Of a stretch of 25,978 nucleotides of DNA, positions 16,523-24,691 are shown piece by piece (positions within the stretch are counted from its first letter, which is position 1; each line of letters opens with the position of its first letter). Source of the stretch: a virus; IMG/VR virus record IMGVR_UViG_3300025810_001783, positions 1-25,978 of that record, one strand, 5' to 3'. The notes under the pieces are model-generated. The model was not told where the DNA came from. It did no database searches and was given only the letters and a program-made list of their open reading frames with translations. The position numbers were made by a program, and so were the translations under genes.

Positions 16523-17532
16523 ATATTTTAGTAACAGGTGCAGCAGGGGGAATTGGTTCTACTCTAATCAGAGAGTTGAAGAATCATAACTTATACCTTC
16601 TAGACAATCTTAGAAACGGATACAAAGAAAATCTAATTGATGATCGAAACAAAATGTATGGGGAGTGGGATGACAGAAGCATAACCGATTCATTGGTGGA
16701 TCTATGGGAAGACGTAGATTTTGACGCAGTTATTCACCTCGCCGCAATCACATCTCTCCCAGACTGTGAAGAAAACTTTGTAGAGGCGTTTGATGTAAAC
16801 GTAACCGGAACTGCAAACATTTTAGATTTCTGCAAAAGACGTGGCGTGAAAAAAGTCATCTATGCATCCACTAGTGCTGTATACGAAAACAATACCGGAA
16901 TGCTAACGGAAGACATGCAAGTCAATCCTTCCCTCTTCTATTCGTCAACAAAATTAATGGGTGAAAGTATATGCGAGTCATTTCGTAAAAACTATGACAT
17001 GCAAATCGCAACTCTAAGATTTTTCAATGTATTTGGTCCTCGTCAAGACCATCAAAGATCAAATCCCCCTCTTTTGAATTACTTGGTTAGGCAGTTTTGC
17101 AACAATGAAAGTCCCGTACTACACTCTGACGGAACGCAAAGTAGAGACTATGTTCATGTGGATGATGTGGTCAAAATGATTACACTTTGTTTGAATCAAA
17201 ATGTGAACGACACATATAATCTCTGCACGGGCGTAAAAGTAAGTGTTCTTGAAATGTCGGAACTAGTGAAACAGGCACTCGACTCGGAAAACGAAATCGT
17301 ATATCGAGACGCGAGTAAACTTTGGGACTCTAAGCCTAACTTATTTTCTGGAGACTACCCTTTGAAGAAAGAGGTAGTGACAAAGGAAACAAATAAAACA
17401 TCTCTTGGTAGTTTTGAAAAGGCAAGTATTCATCTTGGATGGATACCCAACACGAACCTCGAAGATCTGATAAAAGAGGTTGCAATTCAAATGAAAACAT
17501 TGTATTTTATAACGGAAGGAAAAAAACAATGA
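16519..17532 (+). CDS. NAD-dependent epimerase/dehydratase, extended SDR
   Basis: A 337-residue nucleotide-sugar enzyme with NAD-binding LVTGAAGGIG (4-13), the Ser/Thr segment YASTSAVYE (115-123), catalytic YSSTK (Y141, K145), LRFFNVFGPRQDH and DYVHVDDVV. These place it near UDP-glucose 4-epimerases and dTDP-glucose dehydratases, but the exact reaction cannot be read. It starts with GTG in a GTGA overlap. Together with the kinase and the nucleotidyltransferase-HAD fusion it looks like one synthesis module. Confidence 0.88.
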   Translation: MNILVTGAAGGIGSTLIRELKNHNLYLLDNLRNGYKENLIDDRNKMYGEWDDRSITDSLVDLWEDVDFDAVIHLAAITSLPDCEENFVEAFDVNVTGTANILDFCKRRGVKKVIYASTSAVYENNTGMLTEDMQVNPSLFYSSTKLMGESICESFRKNYDMQIATLRFFNVFGPRQDHQRSNPPLLNYLVRQFCNNESPVLHSDGTQSRDYVHVDDVVKMITLCLNQNVNDTYNLCTGVKVSVLEMSELVKQALDSENEIVYRDASKLWDSKPNLFSGDYPLKKEVVTKETNKTSLGSFEKASIHLGWIPNTNLEDLIKEVAIQMKTLYFITEGKKQ

Positions 17533-18203
17533 CAATGGAAAACTACTGTAAAGTTCTAAAAGGCGAATTTGATGCTCATAGTGAAGGGATGCAAAAAACA
17601 AACCATGAGCAACACGATAAAGAACCAAACTATTGGGACTATCTTCTCGGTAAGGTAAAAACAAATCCAGAACTCTGGACAGGAAAAGCAGCACTAGATT
17701 TTGGTTGTGGTTGCGGTAGAAATCTAAAGAACATGGCAGATCTTGCAAAGTTCGACAGAGTTGATGGGGTTGATATCTGTTCCGAAAATGCAAAGTTCGC
17801 GGGGAAGTATATCGCCGAAACTCACCCCAACGTAAAGTCTAGAACATGGGAAAATAACGGATTTGATGTACAACCTTGCGATGATAATACATACGATTTC
17901 ATCATGAGTCACCAAGTCCTCCAGCACATTTCAAATTATGATGTTCGGTTTAGCCTTCTAACAGATCTATACAGAGTGCTAAAACCAGAGGGTCTTTTGT
18001 CTATTCACTTTATGGATCTCGCCATGCACCTACCCTATTATGGAAAAAATGATGGATCATCCTGTCTGAATGTAGTCATAGGAGATCCTAAACATGTTGT
18101 TGACGACCTAGAAAAAATAGGATATCAAGATGTATCATTTACCCACACAGAGGACATGTATGGAAAACGAAATGAGTATTACTTTGAGGCAACAAAAAAA
18201 TGA
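17529..18203 (+). CDS. Class I SAM-dependent methyltransferase
   Basis: A 224-residue protein with motif I LDFGCGCGRN (56-65), GVDIC (80-84) as the acidic strand-2 motif, YDFIMSHQVLQHI as strand 4, and YRVLKPEGLLSIHF as the post-motif III segment. This is the UbiE/methyltransf_11-like layout. The ATG at 17529 gives an ATGA overlap. It probably modifies an island sugar or lipid intermediate; the substrate is unknown. Confidence 0.85.
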   Translation: MTMENYCKVLKGEFDAHSEGMQKTNHEQHDKEPNYWDYLLGKVKTNPELWTGKAALDFGCGCGRNLKNMADLAKFDRVDGVDICSENAKFAGKYIAETHPNVKSRTWENNGFDVQPCDDNTYDFIMSHQVLQHISNYDVRFSLLTDLYRVLKPEGLLSIHFMDLAMHLPYYGKNDGSSCLNVVIGDPKHVVDDLEKIGYQDVSFTHTEDMYGKRNEYYFEATKK

Positions 18204-18895
18204 GTTACTCTATTTTTATTCATACTCATAGTGATTGTGATGATGCTCTCAAAATGTGTCTAGGTCAACTAGACAAATATATGCCGAATGTAGAAAGATG
18301 GATTGCTATAGAAAAGGAAACAGAAACAGTTTCCAATGAAAACATAATAATCTATGATGAAGAAGATTCTTACTCGGAGAGACTAGAATTAATTCTACCT
18401 GAAATTGAAAATGATATGATTTTATATCTCCATGAAGATATGATTTTATATGATGAACCTAATATGCCGGAGTTGGATCGTTGTGAACAATATCTTCGAG
18501 ACAATGATGCGATGATGATAAAACTAATCGGAACAATTGGAATGTTGGATGAAGTTGCTCCGTCGATCCGTAACTCTTGGGGACCATATCGGTTTGCAGT
18601 ACAACCTACTTTATGGAAAAAAGATAAATTTCAACAATTGGTAGAGGGAGAAAGGTATAACATCTGGGAAATGGAAGACCGTATTCAGGGTAAATTTCTA
18701 CTTACGGGAATCGGGTACACTTACTTTCGGGGAGATGAAAAACTTCGAGGACAATTTCATTATGATTCTCATATTTTTCCCTATATTGCTACTGCAATTG
18801 TGAAGGGGAAATGGAATAATCTAGAATACTCTTCGGAATTAAAATCTCTATTCGACGAATATAATGTAAACAGCGACAGAGAAATGATGGTATGA
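18200..18895 (+). CDS. Putative glycosyltransferase-like protein, family unknown
   Basis: A 231-residue protein with SIFIHTHSDCDDALKMC at the N-terminus, YDEEDSYSERL, and ILYLHEDMILYDEP (74-87). The last resembles the strand plus D/E-x-D metal motif of GT-A enzymes, and the first a GT-A nucleotide strand. No closer family is recognised. Position between a methyltransferase and a HAD phosphatase, with 4-base overlaps, makes a glycan role likely. Confidence 0.5.
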   Translation: MSYSIFIHTHSDCDDALKMCLGQLDKYMPNVERWIAIEKETETVSNENIIIYDEEDSYSERLELILPEIENDMILYLHEDMILYDEPNMPELDRCEQYLRDNDAMMIKLIGTIGMLDEVAPSIRNSWGPYRFAVQPTLWKKDKFQQLVEGERYNIWEMEDRIQGKFLLTGIGYTYFRGDEKLRGQFHYDSHIFPYIATAIVKGKWNNLEYSSELKSLFDEYNVNSDREMMV

Positions 18896-19524
18896 TACGA
18901 GCAATTTTATTTGATCTAGATGGTGTCCTTGTTGACGCTTGTGACTGGCATTACCTTGCACTTAACCGAGCGTTAGAAGAAGTGATCGGATCTTCCATCA
19001 GTAGAGAGGATCACGTTACCACATACAATGGGCTTCCTACCAAGGTAAAACTTGAGATGTTGGGACTGAACGAAGAACAGAGTAAGAAAGTATGGCAGTT
19101 AAAACAAGACTACACACTTGATACAATTCGGGAAAACTCAAAAGTACAGATCGAGAAGATCAAGTTGTTCATGGCATTGCACTTTGATAATGTAACACCT
19201 ATTTGTGTTACCAACTCAATCCGTGAAACAACCACGGAGATGCTGAAACAAACAGGACAGTTGGAGTTCTTTGAATTTATAGTAGCAAATGAGGATGTAG
19301 AAAACAACAAACCACATCCTGACTGCTATAATTTTGCCGTGAAGAAACTTGACATTCATCCAACAGAATGTATAATTGTGGAAGATAGTCCGAAGGGACT
19401 AGAAGCAGCAAGATCTAGCGTTGTTCCCGACACCAACATTTGGCATGTCAAGAACAGTACCGAAGTAACCTTTGAAAACTATAGGAGGTTTGTGAATGAA
19501 AATTTTGATTCCAATGGCCGGTGA
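18892..19524 (+). CDS. HAD-superfamily phosphatase (beta-phosphoglucomutase-like)
   Basis: A 210-residue protein with all HAD motifs: FDLDGVLVD (7-15; nucleophile D8, acid D10), VTNSI (106-110, motif II), NKPHPDCY with K140 (motif III) and IIVEDSPKGLEAA (161-173, motif IV). A helical cap at about 16-95 fits the phosphoglycolate phosphatase / phosphoglucomutase subgroup. It likely dephosphorylates or isomerises a sugar phosphate upstream of the nucleotidyltransferase, whose start codon lies 29 bases inside this gene. Confidence 0.87.
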   Translation: MIRAILFDLDGVLVDACDWHYLALNRALEEVIGSSISREDHVTTYNGLPTKVKLEMLGLNEEQSKKVWQLKQDYTLDTIRENSKVQIEKIKLFMALHFDNVTPICVTNSIRETTTEMLKQTGQLEFFEFIVANEDVENNKPHPDCYNFAVKKLDIHPTECIIVEDSPKGLEAARSSVVPDTNIWHVKNSTEVTFENYRRFVNENFDSNGR

Positions 19525-20215
19525 AGGAAGTCGATTCGTCAAAGAAGGATATACCTTTCCAAAACCACTTATTGATGTCAACGGTAAACCAATGATTCAG
19601 ACGGTGGTTGAGAATCTTGATTTTGATGCCGAGTATATCTTTCTTGTTAGGAAAGAACATCTTGAAACTTATGTGGGACTTCAGTCTACTCTTGATAGAA
19701 TCACAGATGGTAAGTTTAAGATCGTAGAAGTAGATGAACTAACAGAGGGTGCCGCTTGTACTGCTCTACTTGCAAGAGAACATATCGACAATGATGATGA
19801 TCTCCTCATCGCAAACTCAGATCAGTTTATTCAATATGCTCCAGAAAACTTCAAGACTCTCAAGGAAATGACCGATGCTGATGCTATCGTTTATACCTTT
19901 GAGGCAGTGCATCCAAAGTGGTCTTTTGTAAAAACAAATTCCCGTGGTATAATCACTGAAGTTGCAGAGAAGAATCCAATCTCGAACATCGCAACCTGTG
20001 GTATCTACTGGTATCGCAAGGGATCTGACTTCGTGAAGTATGCCGATCAAATGATTGAGAAGAACATCAGAGTGAACAACGAATTCTATATTGCTCCAGT
20101 TTACAATGAACTCATCGGAGACGGCAAGAAACTTATTCCTTTCTATGTTCATTCTATGTGGGGAATTGGAACACCAGAAGATTTAAATTATTATTTGGAA
20201 AACTACAAATGCTGA
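19496..20215 (+). CDS. Sugar-phosphate nucleotidyltransferase
   Basis: A 239-residue NTP transferase with ILIPMAGEGSRF (3-14), FPKPLIDVNGKPMI (21-34), TEGAACTAL (83-91), the metal-binding NSDQF (107-111), ATCGIYWYRKG and GTPEDLNYYLENY. It should couple a sugar 1-phosphate to a nucleotide with release of pyrophosphate. A full AGGAGG (19483-19488) lies seven bases before its ATG, one of the best ribosome sites in the island, inside the HAD gene. It pairs with the HAD and the following SDR. Confidence 0.88.
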   Translation: MKILIPMAGEGSRFVKEGYTFPKPLIDVNGKPMIQTVVENLDFDAEYIFLVRKEHLETYVGLQSTLDRITDGKFKIVEVDELTEGAACTALLAREHIDNDDDLLIANSDQFIQYAPENFKTLKEMTDADAIVYTFEAVHPKWSFVKTNSRGIITEVAEKNPISNIATCGIYWYRKGSDFVKYADQMIEKNIRVNNEFYIAPVYNELIGDGKKLIPFYVHSMWGIGTPEDLNYYLENYKC

Positions 20216-20430
20216 ACGGTATGAAAACAGAAACTAAGTCTACTATTTCAAGTAATGGAAAAACATGCACCCAGATAATTCATTTTATGGGTGGAGAAAA
20301 GAGAACATTCACTGACATAGTAACTGATAATATTAAGCAAGGACAGTTTACTAAGTTAGAAAGATCTGACGGTAGTATGATAATGATTAATGATAAAAAT
20401 GTTATTTGTATTGAGGTCTTCTTCAAGTGA
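20209..20430 (+). CDS. Small hypothetical protein between nucleotidyltransferase and epimerase
   Basis: A 73-residue protein from the ATG at 20209 (overlapping the previous stop by 7 bases) or 69 residues from the ATG at 20221. The sequence (TKSTISSNGKTCTQIIHFMGGEKRTFTDI, then GSMIMINDKNVICIEVFFK) looks like a compact beta-barrel but matches no family I know. Overlaps on both sides and an intact frame argue that it is real. Its function is unknown. Confidence 0.65.
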   Translation: MLNGMKTETKSTISSNGKTCTQIIHFMGGEKRTFTDIVTDNIKQGQFTKLERSDGSMIMINDKNVICIEVFFK

Positions 20431-21305
20431 GAGTGTTAGTAACAGGTGGAGCAGGTTTCATAGGAAGTAACTTAGTAGATCGTCTGATTGATCAGGGTCA
20501 TGCTGTTACTTGCCTAGACATAAATGGTAGTACTATTGCGTATTGGAATGAGTCAGCCAAGAATTGGGTTGGTGATATTTGTGATTTTGATTTAGTCAAT
20601 GTAATAATGAAAGACATAGACTATGTGTTTCATATGGCTGCTGATGTTAGGATTCAGGATGCCATACTAAATCCTATTCATTGTTATGAAACGAATGTGA
20701 TTGGAACTGCTACATTGTTAGAGGCAGCAAGAAATAACAATGTGAAAAACTTTGTATTTTCATCTACCTCGGCAGTGTACGAATGTGATCACATGGTACA
20801 GAGTGAAGGTTCTAAACTATGTCCAACACTAAATCCATACGCATCATCCAAGTACGCTGGTGAGGATCTGTGTAGGATGTATTCTAAACTGTATGGATTG
20901 CACACCACGATTCTGCGTTACTTCAATGTCTATGGAAACCGACAACACACAACAGGACAGTATGCTCCAGTGTTAGGCGTCTTCATGAAGCAGAATGAGG
21001 AAGGACTGCCTCTCACGGTGACTGGTGAGGGTAAACAGAGGAGAGACTTCGTTCATGTTTCTGATGTGGTTGATGCAAATATACTGGTCGCCGAGAAAAA
21101 TACCATACCGTCCAGAGTATATAATGTTGGATCTGGTGTGAGTTACTCGATTAAAGAGATCGCAAATATGATCTCAGAAAATATCACCTACATAAATGAG
21201 CGAAGTGGAGAAGTGTTTTCCACCCAAGCGATGATCGAGAAGATCAAAGATTTGGGCTGGGAACCACAAGTGAATTTACAAGAATGGATTAAGGATTTAT
21301 CATGA
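20427..21305 (+). CDS. NAD-dependent epimerase/dehydratase, UDP-glucose 4-epimerase-like SDR
   Basis: A 292-residue extended SDR with LVTGGAGFIGSNL (4-16), FSSTSAVYE (111-119), catalytic YASSK (Y138, K142), LRYFNVYGNRQ, and RRDFVHVSDVVDANIL. It is somewhat shorter than GalE (about 338). It starts with GTG in a GTGA overlap. Its likely substrate is the nucleotide sugar made by the enzyme at 19496-20215, but whether it epimerises, dehydrates or reduces is not visible. Confidence 0.88.
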   Translation: MRVLVTGGAGFIGSNLVDRLIDQGHAVTCLDINGSTIAYWNESAKNWVGDICDFDLVNVIMKDIDYVFHMAADVRIQDAILNPIHCYETNVIGTATLLEAARNNNVKNFVFSSTSAVYECDHMVQSEGSKLCPTLNPYASSKYAGEDLCRMYSKLYGLHTTILRYFNVYGNRQHTTGQYAPVLGVFMKQNEEGLPLTVTGEGKQRRDFVHVSDVVDANILVAEKNTIPSRVYNVGSGVSYSIKEIANMISENITYINERSGEVFSTQAMIEKIKDLGWEPQVNLQEWIKDLS

Positions 21306-22546
21306 GCCGACCAAAAGTGACCCTGTGTATGATCGTAAAAGATGAGACTCATATTATCGAAGAGTGTCTTCGATCGATGTCAAAGTATGTCGATCGATAT
21401 GATATTACTGATACTGGTTCTACAGATGGAACACAAGATCTAATCAAGAAGACAATGGATGAGTTAGGTGTTCCTGGCACTGTTCATCAGTCTGACTGGA
21501 AAGGTTTTGGTCCTTCAAGAACAGAAGCATTAAGAAACGCAGAGAGTAGCGATGCCGAATATGCATGGATGATTGATGCAGATGACTACATCGATGGTGA
21601 TTTTAAGTATCCTGCGAAGATGGATGCGGACTCGTATTCAATTCGTCTTGGTCGTCCTGAGTTTATGTGGTGGAGGAATCAAATCTTCAAGTTGGGTATT
21701 GGTTGGGAGTATAAGGGAGTGCTTCATGAGTATGCCCACTGTCCAGCCAAACCAAAAGAACAAACAAGAGTTGATAAAATTAATGGTAACTATTTCGTTA
21801 TCGCCAGAACCGAGGGCAATCGCAACGTAGGAATCACACCACAAGAAAAGTATAGTAGAGACGCAGAAGTTCTGTTGTCTGCTCTTACCAATCCAGATGA
21901 TCCAAACTACGAACCAACAAACGAACGGTATCAATTCTACCTCGCTCAATCTTACTTTGATTCGCAGCAGTGGGAGAAGTCGTTTGAGGCTTATGGTAAG
22001 AGGGTAGAGATGGGTGGATGGGAAGAGGAGTGCTTCTATTCACTATTCAGAAGAGCGATGATCGCTGGTATTCAAAACAAACCTTTCAATGAAGTTACAG
22101 AGCATCTCTTACAGTCATTTGAATATAGACCAATCCGTGCTGAGCCTCTGGTAGAACTATCACGATTGTATCGTATGAATAATCGTCCAAGAACAGCATA
22201 CATCTATGCGAAGATGGCGGTAGACTTACAAGTTCCTCCCCAAGATATTCTTTTCGTATCAGAGGACTGCTATCATTGGAGAGCGTTGGACGAACTATCT
22301 GCTACCGCTTTCTATATGTTCAGGTTTGAGGAAGGATATGAAGCAACCTTAAGACTCCTCAAGGAAAACAAGGCTCCTGCTGATCAAATAGAAAGAATCA
22401 AGTCTAATCTTCCTTTTTACGAAGAAAAGGTCAAGGAAATCAGGAATCAAAGAGCCGAATGGGAGAAGCAACAGAAGAAAGCGTCGGTTAATCCTCCTAA
22501 AATCAAGACCAAAACGTACAAGAAGAAGAAAAAGGCTCGATCCTAA
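21302..22546 (+). CDS. GT2 glycosyltransferase with TPR-like C-terminal region
   Basis: A 414-residue protein. The N-terminal GT2 domain has VTLCMIVKDETHIIEECLRS (6-25), DTGSTDGTQDL (37-47) and MIDADDYIDGD (90-100). From about 190 the sequence is helical and repeat-like (YQFYLAQSYFDSQQWEKSFEAYGKRV is a clear TPR-type hairpin). The C-terminus is strongly basic (KTKTYKKKKKARS). GT2 domains joined to TPR-like repeats occur in transferases that glycosylate proteins or peptides, which makes this a candidate for acting on a phage protein. It is the last island gene, followed by a 31-base gap. Confidence 0.85.
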   Translation: MSRPKVTLCMIVKDETHIIEECLRSMSKYVDRYDITDTGSTDGTQDLIKKTMDELGVPGTVHQSDWKGFGPSRTEALRNAESSDAEYAWMIDADDYIDGDFKYPAKMDADSYSIRLGRPEFMWWRNQIFKLGIGWEYKGVLHEYAHCPAKPKEQTRVDKINGNYFVIARTEGNRNVGITPQEKYSRDAEVLLSALTNPDDPNYEPTNERYQFYLAQSYFDSQQWEKSFEAYGKRVEMGGWEEECFYSLFRRAMIAGIQNKPFNEVTEHLLQSFEYRPIRAEPLVELSRLYRMNNRPRTAYIYAKMAVDLQVPPQDILFVSEDCYHWRALDELSATAFYMFRFEEGYEATLRLLKENKAPADQIERIKSNLPFYEEKVKEIRNQRAEWEKQQKKASVNPPKIKTKTYKKKKKARS

Positions 22547-22577
22547 AAGCATATATACAATATAATAGGAGAAGTAT

Positions 22578-23024
22578 ATGGCTGCTGGACAATTTAACAT
22601 CTTAGCAGATCAAGGTGCGAACTATGTTCTCTATTTTTTGTATGAAACTAATAGTGAAGAAGCAATTGATCTAGACTCATATCAAGGAAGAATGCAGGTT
22701 CGTCGTTCTTCTTATGCTACCGATATTTTGATTGGTATAACAGGAGATACGTCTTCTGGTGTGGTTAAGGGTGGTGGTACAACAGGATCTTATACAGAAC
22801 CAGATGGTGTTGTGGGATCAGGTGGTATGTTATTAAACGCCTCCAATGGAGGACTCACAGGTGCTACAGGTGCAACTGGTGGAGTTTATGTTAGCATTGA
22901 TGCCGAAACTATGAAAAACTGTCCTTCTGGTAGACACTTATATGACATTGAGTTAATCGCCGGCGAGGTTGTCACTAGAGTATTACAAGGCCGCTTTGAA
23001 GTTCGTGCTGAGGTAACTAGATAA
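22578..23024 (+). CDS. Phage structural-type protein upstream of collagen-like fibres
   Basis: A 148-residue protein with AGGAG at 22567-22571, six bases before the [26 protein letters not shown] and [12 protein letters not shown] resemble small proteins found next to fibre genes in T4-like marine phages, and a short [11 protein letters not shown] collagen-like stretch is present near residue 95. It ends FEVRAEVTR and overlaps the next start by one base (TAATG). It probably is a fibre or baseplate attachment protein; no named homologue is claimed. Confidence 0.65.
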   Translation: MAAGQFNILADQGANYVLYFLYETNSEEAIDLDSYQGRMQVRRSSYATDILIGITGDTSSGVVKGGGTTGSYTEPDGVVGSGGMLLNASNGGLTGATGATGGVYVSIDAETMKNCPSGRHLYDIELIAGEVVTRVLQGRFEVRAEVTR

Positions 23025-24691
23025 TGCCCCAAGTTAGAGTTATCACAAGTAGTACAAACGTTGATGAGACAGCGACTCGCGTCAATGTCATCACTAGTAG
23101 TACCAATGCAATTTCTGTTGGAGGGGGAGTTTCCCCTAATGGTCAACAAAACTTGCCTGCGATTGTGAAAATTCTACAAGCATCGGGAGTAGGCGCACAA
23201 GGTCCACAAGGCCTTATTGGTGATGTGGGTGTCACTGGTTCAACAGGTGCCACAGGTGCCACAGGTGTGACTGGTCCTACTGGTGAAGATGGTCCTATTG
23301 GTAATACTGGACCTACTGGTGAAGATGGTTCTATTGGACCTACTGGTAACACTGGTCCTACTGGTGCCGCTTCTACTGTTGCTGGTCCTACTGGTGTGAC
23401 TGGTCCTACTGGTGCCGCTTCTACTGTTGCTGTTCCTACTGGTAACACTGGTCCTAGTGGTGTGACTGGTCCTATTGGTAACACTGGTCCTATTGGTAAT
23501 ACTGGTCCTACTGGTGAAGATGGTTCTATTGGACCTACTGGTAACACTGGTCCTACTGGTGCCGCTTCTACTGTTGCTGGTCCTACTGGTAACACTGGTC
23601 CTAGTGGTGTGACTGGTCCTATTGGTAATACTGGTCCTATTGGTAATACTGGACCTACTGGTGAAGATGGTTCTATTGGACCTACTGGTAACACTGGTCC
23701 TACTGGTGCCGCTTCTACTGTTGCTGGTCCTACTGGTGTGACTGGTCCTACTGGTGAAGATGGTCCTATTGGTAATACTGGTCCTACTGGTGAAGATGGT
23801 TCTATTGGAGCAACTGGCGCCGCTGGTGCTACAGGATCAACTGGCGCCGCTGGCGCCGCTGGTGCTACAGGAGCGACTGGTGCTACAGGAGACGGACTCT
23901 TTGATACCACATTCGCAACAGGAACTTCACTCGATCATAGTATCAACTTTGATGATATCAACACCGTGAGTGGTGGGGGTAGAAAGTTCCCAGTCTTGCT
24001 CGAAGATGGTGGAGTTACTTTTGATTACATTCGTGCCCAAGATATTTTCCTAGACTCCGAGTTTGTCTTTGGTATCAACTCGTTCAGTATCTCTGGTAGT
24101 TCGACTGCACTGATTGGCACTGGCAACTACAGTCTCACTGGTAGAAGTTTGTCTGCAACATACCAAACTCCAGGCAGTATTTCGGTTGCTGATGCCGATG
24201 TAACAACCAATGCATCTTCCGACTCTGGATTCCCTGTGGATCTGTCGAGTGGATCTGCATCAGTCGCATCTAATAATATAGCATTCCCTGCAAGTAAGAA
24301 TAGTAGTGTAACATTCACTCTTGGTGCGACGGGTAGTGATGGAAGTTTTGTGACATCAACCGACAGCATAACTTTTAGAAACAATAACTATTATGGTGTT
24401 TCAAGTAACGCTGGATTGACTGGTCCAGACTTGTTAACACTGAGTTCAAACTTAGATAACAATAGAAGTTATAGTTTCTCGGCTAACGCAGGTGCGGGTG
24501 AATACATATACTATGCCTATCCATCAAGTTATGGAGATGCTAGTTTCACGGTGGGTGGATTTGTGGGTGGATTTAGTAAACTTCATGGTGGTGCAACTGC
24601 ACATACTAACAGTGCTGGATTCTCCGAAACATATTTCATCTACAGATCAGATAATGCAAGTCTTGGATCAACAGAAGTGGTGGTTTCCTAG
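23024..24691 (+). CDS. Collagen-like phage fibre protein
   Basis: A 555-residue protein. Residues 1-56 are a non-collagen N-terminus with a short duplication ([18 protein letters not shown]). Residues 58 to about 290 are Gly-X-Y repeats dominated by GPT, GNT, GPI and GED. Several copies of [11 protein letters not shown] interrupt the triplet register with four residues (STVA). After GATGDGLFD a beta-rich C-terminal region of about 265 residues follows, with [30 protein letters not shown] and [12 protein letters not shown]. This fits a trimeric fibre with a receptor-binding tip. One repeat has Val (V137) where Gly is expected. Confidence 0.87.
   Translation: MPQVRVITSSTNVDETATRVNVITSSTNAISVGGGVSPNGQQNLPAIVKILQASGVGAQGPQGLIGDVGVTGSTGATGATGVTGPTGEDGPIGNTGPTGEDGSIGPTGNTGPTGAASTVAGPTGVTGPTGAASTVAVPTGNTGPSGVTGPIGNTGPIGNTGPTGEDGSIGPTGNTGPTGAASTVAGPTGNTGPSGVTGPIGNTGPIGNTGPTGEDGSIGPTGNTGPTGAASTVAGPTGVTGPTGEDGPIGNTGPTGEDGSIGATGAAGATGSTGAAGAAGATGATGATGDGLFDTTFATGTSLDHSINFDDINTVSGGGRKFPVLLEDGGVTFDYIRAQDIFLDSEFVFGINSFSISGSSTALIGTGNYSLTGRSLSATYQTPGSISVADADVTTNASSDSGFPVDLSSGSASVASNNIAFPASKNSSVTFTLGATGSDGSFVTSTDSITFRNNNYYGVSSNAGLTGPDLLTLSSNLDNNRSYSFSANAGAGEYIYYAYPSSYGDASFTVGGFVGGFSKLHGGATAHTNSAGFSETYFIYRSDNASLGSTEVVVS
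23195..23895 (+). repeat. Collagen-like coding repeat with three exact 78-bp units
   Basis: Within the Gly-X-Y region, three identical 78-base blocks lie at 23318-23395, 23513-23590 and 23660-23737, coding for [19 protein letters not shown] plus TVAGPTG. They are separated by variable linkers made of the same triplets, so block starts are 195 and 147 bases apart. The exact identity, including third positions, points to recent duplication or gene conversion. Confidence 0.9.

Noticed and set aside
17439-17528. Upstream extension of the methyltransferase from an internal ATG at 17439
   Set aside because: It would overlap the SDR coding region by 94 bases. The ATG at 17529 gives the usual ATGA junction and a normal N-terminus.
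22561-22566. TATAAT before the gene at 22578 as a promoter
   Set aside because: It abuts the AGGAG ribosome site, so transcription would start at or after the site it should supply, and no -35 is apparent. A late-type promoter cannot be excluded.
23143-23910. 255-residue minus-strand frame rich in PVGPV and APVAP
   Set aside because: Antisense of GGT-CCT-ACT-GGT collagen repeats stays open because of codon composition; it has no separate ribosome site or family features.
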